Of a stretch of DNA of 5,049 nt, positions 4,984 to 5,049 are shown piece by piece. A program made the translations under genes and the position numbers. Origin of the DNA: a bacterium (GTDB lineage: Bacteria; Atribacterota; JS1; SB-45; 34-128). The notes under the pieces are model-generated. The model was not told the origin of the DNA and made no database searches. It saw only the letters and a program-made list of their open reading frames with translations. Numbering within the stretch: position 1 is the first letter of the stretch; every line of letters starts with the position of its first letter. The stretch spans positions 1 through 5,049 of the forward strand of contig JAHIPR010000272.1 in the NCBI GenBank assembly GCA_018903015.1, given 5' to 3'.

Positions 4984-5049
4984 TTACTCTTTTTTCCAAT
5001 AAAGTTTTGTTCCATTATTGTATACCCATAGCGACTGTTCGGCAACACC
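4984..5049 (-). CDS. Possible C-terminal tail of a gene on the - strand (partial)
   Basis: Reading inward from the window end, the - strand frame gives 21 residues, GVAEQSLWVYNNGTKLYWKKE, then TAA at 4986-4984 (split here as GVAEQSLWVY and NNGTKLYWKKE). Its balanced composition, with two Trp, two Tyr and a charged end, looks like real protein in an AT-rich region where random frames are Lys/Asn/Ile-rich. The family is not recognised. If real, it runs toward the riboswitch and the hexamer array lies 100-160 bases past its stop, an arrangement compatible with a mobile element end. With only 66 bases, chance cannot be excluded. Confidence 0.3.
   Translation of the reverse strand, partial: GVAEQSLWVYNNGTKLYWKKE

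Noticed and set aside
5036..5049. TGTTCGGCAACACC as an IS terminal repeat
   Set aside because: Only 14 bases lie at the window edge and no inverted partner was seen in the window; the same bases also read as codons of the possible - strand gene.

Overview
The window looks like chromosomal DNA of a Gram-positive, low-GC Firmicute, most likely a Clostridia-type (Peptococcaceae or Syntrophomonadaceae-like) organism. The reasons are strong AGGAGG-type ribosome binding sites, extended -10 (TGnTATAAT) promoters, a large exported cell-wall amidase with AMIN plus Amidase_3 domains, and a class I cyclic-di-GMP riboswitch candidate followed by an intrinsic terminator. The taxon is inferred from style and gene content, not from a marker gene.

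Layout. Bases 1-90 are the last 29 codons of an unidentified + strand gene. On the - strand, 937-198 holds a two-gene HEPN/MNT toxin-antitoxin-type operon: a HEPN-domain protein, then an MNT nucleotidyltransferase overlapping it by 22 bases, driven by a good extended -10 promoter at 965-993. Bases 960-1713 hold no intact gene. They are a mosaic of small palindromes and dispersed repeats (1049-1076, 1081-1110, 1290-1348, 1382-1406, 1421-1456, 1472-1491). An extended -10 promoter (1651-1659) precedes a short broken reading frame at 1714-1851 that resembles the start of a DUF4258-type protein and carries an in-frame TGA.

The one large intact gene is at 2040-4121: a secreted 693-residue N-acetylmuramoyl-L-alanine amidase with all the expected zinc and catalytic residues. 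It has a strong ribosome binding site and a plausible sigma-A promoter at 1848-1877. Two diverged copies of one non-coding repeat flank it in the same orientation (1290-1422 and 4245-4416).

From 4467 onward there is a promoter, a c-di-GMP-I (GEMM-I) riboswitch candidate (4554-4647) and an overlapping terminator (4627-4679). No + strand gene follows; 4681-5049 contains no ATG on that strand. Instead there is a cluster of six TCCGGA-like hexamers spaced on average 10.6 bp (4825-4883), and the possible C-terminal tail of a gene on the opposite strand (5049-4984). The riboswitch therefore seems to have lost, or been separated from, its target gene, perhaps by a mobile element whose end is the hexamer array. 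No link between the toxin-antitoxin pair, the amidase and the riboswitch is visible beyond adjacency.
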